Position numbers and translations under genes: made by a program. This document shows, in pieces, positions 13,977-15,920 of a stretch of DNA of 15,920 bases. The DNA is from Bacillota bacterium (lineage in GTDB: Bacteria; Bacillota_E; RBS10-35; JAJYVN01), in contig JAJZWQ010000066.1 of NCBI GenBank assembly GCA_021846605.1, positions 1 to 15,920 on the forward strand. Direction: 5' to 3'. Position 1 is the stretch's first letter, and the number at the start of each line of letters is the position of its first letter. The notes under the pieces were generated by a model that was not told where the DNA came from, did no database searches, and worked only from the letters and a program-made list of their open reading frames with translations.

Positions 13977-14774
13977 CTAGCGGGGCCCGGGGGACTCCGG
14001 CAGGAGCCAGGGCGCCGCGGTGATGGCGCAGCCCACGGCCACGGCCAGGGCGGCCACGCCACCCTGGCCGTGGCCCGGAAGGCCGGCCCACCACTGGGGC
14101 CCCGGCAGCAACAGCGACGCCGACCCCGCCCCCAGGCCGACGCCGAGCGCCACGGCCAGCACGGCGTTCCACGCCGCGTGGCAGAGCGCCGCGCCCGCGG
14201 GGTTGCCATCGGCCAGCCGCATGCGCCCCCACAGCACGCCCATCCCGGCGAGCGTGAGGACGGCCAAGGGACCTTGCCCGACGACGATGTCCACACCGGC
14301 GGCGAGCACCACACTGACCCACAGGGCCACGTGGCCACCCGCGCGCTCCTGCACGATGGAGAACGCGGTGCCCCGGATGAACAACTCGGTGCACCACCCC
14401 AGGGCGGCCGCCAGGAGGGCGACGAACGGGGTGCTGGCGTCCAGCCCCCCGGGCGAGAACTGCACCGACCTCGTCAGCCAGAGCAGCAGGCAGAGCACGG
14501 CGGCCGGGGCCACGCCGGTCGCGAAGGCGGCGGGCAGGGTCGCGGGTCGCAGCGGCGTGGCCGCGGGCGCCTTCAGCCGCGTGGCCAGGGCTCGCGGCCC
14601 CCAGATCCCCGCCACCAGGACCAGGACCACGGCCACCACGACCGGGGCCGGACCTGGGAAGGTCAGGCTGGCGATGAAGGTGGCGGCCACGCCCACCACG
14701 GCCAGCGTGGCCGCCGCCCATGCGGCGGTGGCCACCGTCCGGGAAAGGTTCGGATTCCGGTCGTTCAAGCCCAT
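13977..14774 (-). CDS. CPBP/CAAX-protease-like integral membrane protein, degenerate motifs
   Basis: A 265-residue very hydrophobic protein with about seven or eight transmembrane segments. Its layout resembles CPBP (CAAX protease/bacteriocin-processing, Abi) intramembrane proteins: a motif-1-like CTELFIRGTAF at about residue 130 (usual EExxxRG, here the first Glu is Thr) and a motif-3-like CHAAWNAVLA at about 205-215 (HxxxN). The intervening motif 2 (FxxxH) is not recognisable; the expected place reads VVLAAGVDIVVGQ. With one Glu and one ligand His missing, it may be non-catalytic or a divergent subfamily. Start ATG (14772-14774) follows GGGGGG; no better start is visible. It precedes the Gfo/Idh/MocA gene by 26 nt and is divergent from the next oxidoreductase. 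Family assignment is moderate; I have no functional link to the sugar genes. Confidence 0.6.
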   Translation of the reverse strand: MGLNDRNPNLSRTVATAAWAAATLAVVGVAATFIASLTFPGPAPVVVAVVLVLVAGIWGPRALATRLKAPAATPLRPATLPAAFATGVAPAAVLCLLLWLTRSVQFSPGGLDASTPFVALLAAALGWCTELFIRGTAFSIVQERAGGHVALWVSVVLAAGVDIVVGQGPLAVLTLAGMGVLWGRMRLADGNPAGAALCHAAWNAVLAVALGVGLGAGSASLLLPGPQWWAGLPGHGQGGVAALAVAVGCAITAAPWLLPESPGPR

Positions 14775-14918
14775 CCCCCCGGCGGGTCCCCCCTCACCAT
14801 GCCTGACTGCGCGCGCGAACGGAAGGGGGCTGTCCCTCCTGGGTGCGGTTTTGCTCCATGGCACGGCAGGAGGCCGGCGCGCGGACAAGAAGCGCGGCCG
14901 AGATCGGGGGTGTTGTGC
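14775..14918. promoter_or_regulatory. Divergent intergenic region
   Basis: This 144-bp gap between a minus-strand pair and a plus-strand oxidoreductase must carry both promoters. The least GC-rich patch is GGTTTTGCTCCATGG (14847-14861). I see no convincing -35/-10 pair and no clear operator palindrome. GGGGGT at about 14906-14911 probably serves as ribosome-binding sequence for the gene at 14919. Confidence 0.4.
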
Positions 14919-15920
14919 GTGCTCAGGGTTGCGATTGTGGGTTGCGGTCCCATCGGGAACACCCATGCCCGTCAGTATGTCGCCAATCCCGACTGCACAC
15001 TGGTGGCCGTCTGCGACATCCGGCGCGACCGCGCCGAGGCCACGGCCGCCAAGACCGGGGCCAGGGCCTACTTCGACCTGGCGGAGATGCTGCGCTCCGA
15101 GGACATCGACGCGGTGAGTGTCTGCACGGCCGGCACCGAGAACGGCGGCGACCATTACGTGCCGGCCCGCCAGTGCCTGGAGGCCGGCAAGCACGTGTTG
15201 GTGGAAAAGCCGCTGTGCAACGAGTTGGCCCCGGCCAAGGAATTGGTGCGCCTGGCGGCCGAACGGGGCCTGCTGCTGGGGGTTGACCTGAACCACCGCT
15301 ACGTGCCGCCGGCCGACCGGGCGCTGGCCTGGGTGCGCGAGGGGCGCATCGGCGAGCCGGTGCTCTGCAACATGGAGCTGTGGATCGACAACCCCAACGA
15401 GACCTCCCCCTGGTTCCACCTCCGCGCCCTGCACAGCCACAGCATCGACGTCATGCGCTTTTTCTGCGGTGACGTGCGCCGCGTGCAGGCCTTCCTCGGC
15501 CACAGCAGCAAGCGCACCATCTGGTCCAACTGCGTGATCAACCTGGAGTTCGAAAGTGGCTGCCTGGGAGCACTCTTCGGGTCTTACGAGGCGGCGCCCC
15601 GCCACGGCATCGAACGCCTGGAGTTGCTGGGCAACGCGGGCCGGATCGTGCTGGACAACGTGTTTGAACGCCTGGAACTGTATCCGCACGGCGGCGACGA
15701 GGTGGTCACCGTCCGGGCCGGCATGATGGGCGGGGGCCCGCACTCCTTCGAGGACACCTTTCGCCACCGGCTGCGGCAATGGGTGGCGGACGTGTCCGCG
15801 GGCGGTCCGGTCAGCGGGTCGGGTGAGGAGGGGCTGAAGGCGCTGGCGGTGGTCGAGGCGGCGATCATCTCCTTCAACCAGCGGCGGATCGTGGAACTGA
15901 GCGAACTGCTTCCGGAGTAG
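14919..15920 (+). CDS. Gfo/Idh/MocA-family oxidoreductase
   Basis: A 333-residue NAD(P)-dependent oxidoreductase, complete at both ends; its TAG occupies the final three bases. The Rossmann motif VAIVGCGPIGNTHARQY (GxGxxG) lies at about residues 4-20. VEKPLCNEL carries the conserved Lys (about 97), and the catalytic half has NHRYVPPADRALAWVREGRI and ALHSHSIDVMRFFCGD with the His typical of the active site. GTG 14919-14921 is chosen because G-rich sequence lies about 7 nt upstream; GTG 14910 and TTG 14913 in the same frame are alternatives adding three or two residues. It is divergent from the CPBP gene and may head an operon continuing beyond the window. It is quite different from the other two Gfo/Idh/MocA proteins here, so different substrates are likely. 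Confidence 0.92.
   Translation: MLRVAIVGCGPIGNTHARQYVANPDCTLVAVCDIRRDRAEATAAKTGARAYFDLAEMLRSEDIDAVSVCTAGTENGGDHYVPARQCLEAGKHVLVEKPLCNELAPAKELVRLAAERGLLLGVDLNHRYVPPADRALAWVREGRIGEPVLCNMELWIDNPNETSPWFHLRALHSHSIDVMRFFCGDVRRVQAFLGHSSKRTIWSNCVINLEFESGCLGALFGSYEAAPRHGIERLELLGNAGRIVLDNVFERLELYPHGGDEVVTVRAGMMGGGPHSFEDTFRHRLRQWVADVSAGGPVSGSGEEGLKALAVVEAAIISFNQRRIVELSELLPE

Noticed and set aside
13977..15779. A 600-codon minus frame and an overlapping 656-codon plus frame (13950-15920).
   Set aside because: Only the hydrophobic segment to 14774 on minus and the Rossmann protein from 14919 on plus look like real proteins; the extensions are shadows of each other.
1..15920. CRISPR arrays, tRNA or rRNA genes.
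   Set aside because: No regularly spaced repeats and no recognisable tRNA or rRNA segments were seen by eye on either strand.

Overview
The window is GC-rich (roughly 70% G+C by eye) with strong G/C third-position bias. A DUF3048/YerB-type lipoprotein, a LiaFSR-type three-component system, a LysM/M23 cell-wall hydrolase behind what reads as a c-di-AMP (ydaO/yuaA) riboswitch, and frequent GTG/TTG starts all point to a GC-rich monoderm bacterium. A deep-branching Bacillota such as a Symbiobacterium/Thermaerobacter/Limnochorda relative, or an actinobacterium, would fit. This placement is inference; no rRNA or tRNA is present to confirm it.

Layout. Positions 1-1300 hold a decayed IS200/IS605 remnant on the minus strand: a tnpA broken by an in-frame amber codon at a conserved Tyr, a short tnpB amino-terminal fragment, and terminal hairpins. 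It abuts a 5'-truncated Cys-containing ORF of unknown function (1295-1576). Positions 1738-4101 form a minus-strand liaF-liaS-liaR operon with a 4-nt gap and a 4-nt overlap. Positions 4458-5765 (minus) encode a membrane-anchored 3xLysM-M23 endopeptidase; its leader (5768-5960) carries the c-di-AMP riboswitch and two mutually exclusive hairpins, one of which can bury the G-rich ribosome-binding region. Positions 6253-7517 are an intact solo-tnpB (IS1341-like) element inserted just upstream of the DUF3048 lipoprotein gene (7585-8724).

From 8868 to the end is a sugar-metabolism and redox region. It contains a frameshifted and internally deleted FAD-dependent oxidoreductase pseudogene; a plus-strand set of a Gfo/Idh/MocA oxidoreductase, a BadF-type (GlcNAc-kinase-like) sugar kinase and N-acetylglucosamine-6-phosphate deacetylase (nagA, overlapping the kinase by 22 nt); a convergent minus-strand pair (Gfo/Idh/MocA oxidoreductase and a degenerate CPBP-type membrane protein); and a divergent third Gfo/Idh/MocA oxidoreductase ending at the last base.

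Together: half the window concerns envelope maintenance and sensing (LiaFSR, LysM/M23 under likely c-di-AMP control, DUF3048). The other half looks like salvage or catabolism of N-acetylated amino sugars with unusually many sugar oxidoreductases. No transporter, glucosamine-6-phosphate deaminase or glycosidase is inside the window, so the entry substrate is not shown. The most noteworthy items are the riboswitch with its RBS-sequestering leader, the tnpB element whose stop codon lies in its right-end hairpin, and the nagA/kinase plus three-oxidoreductase cluster.
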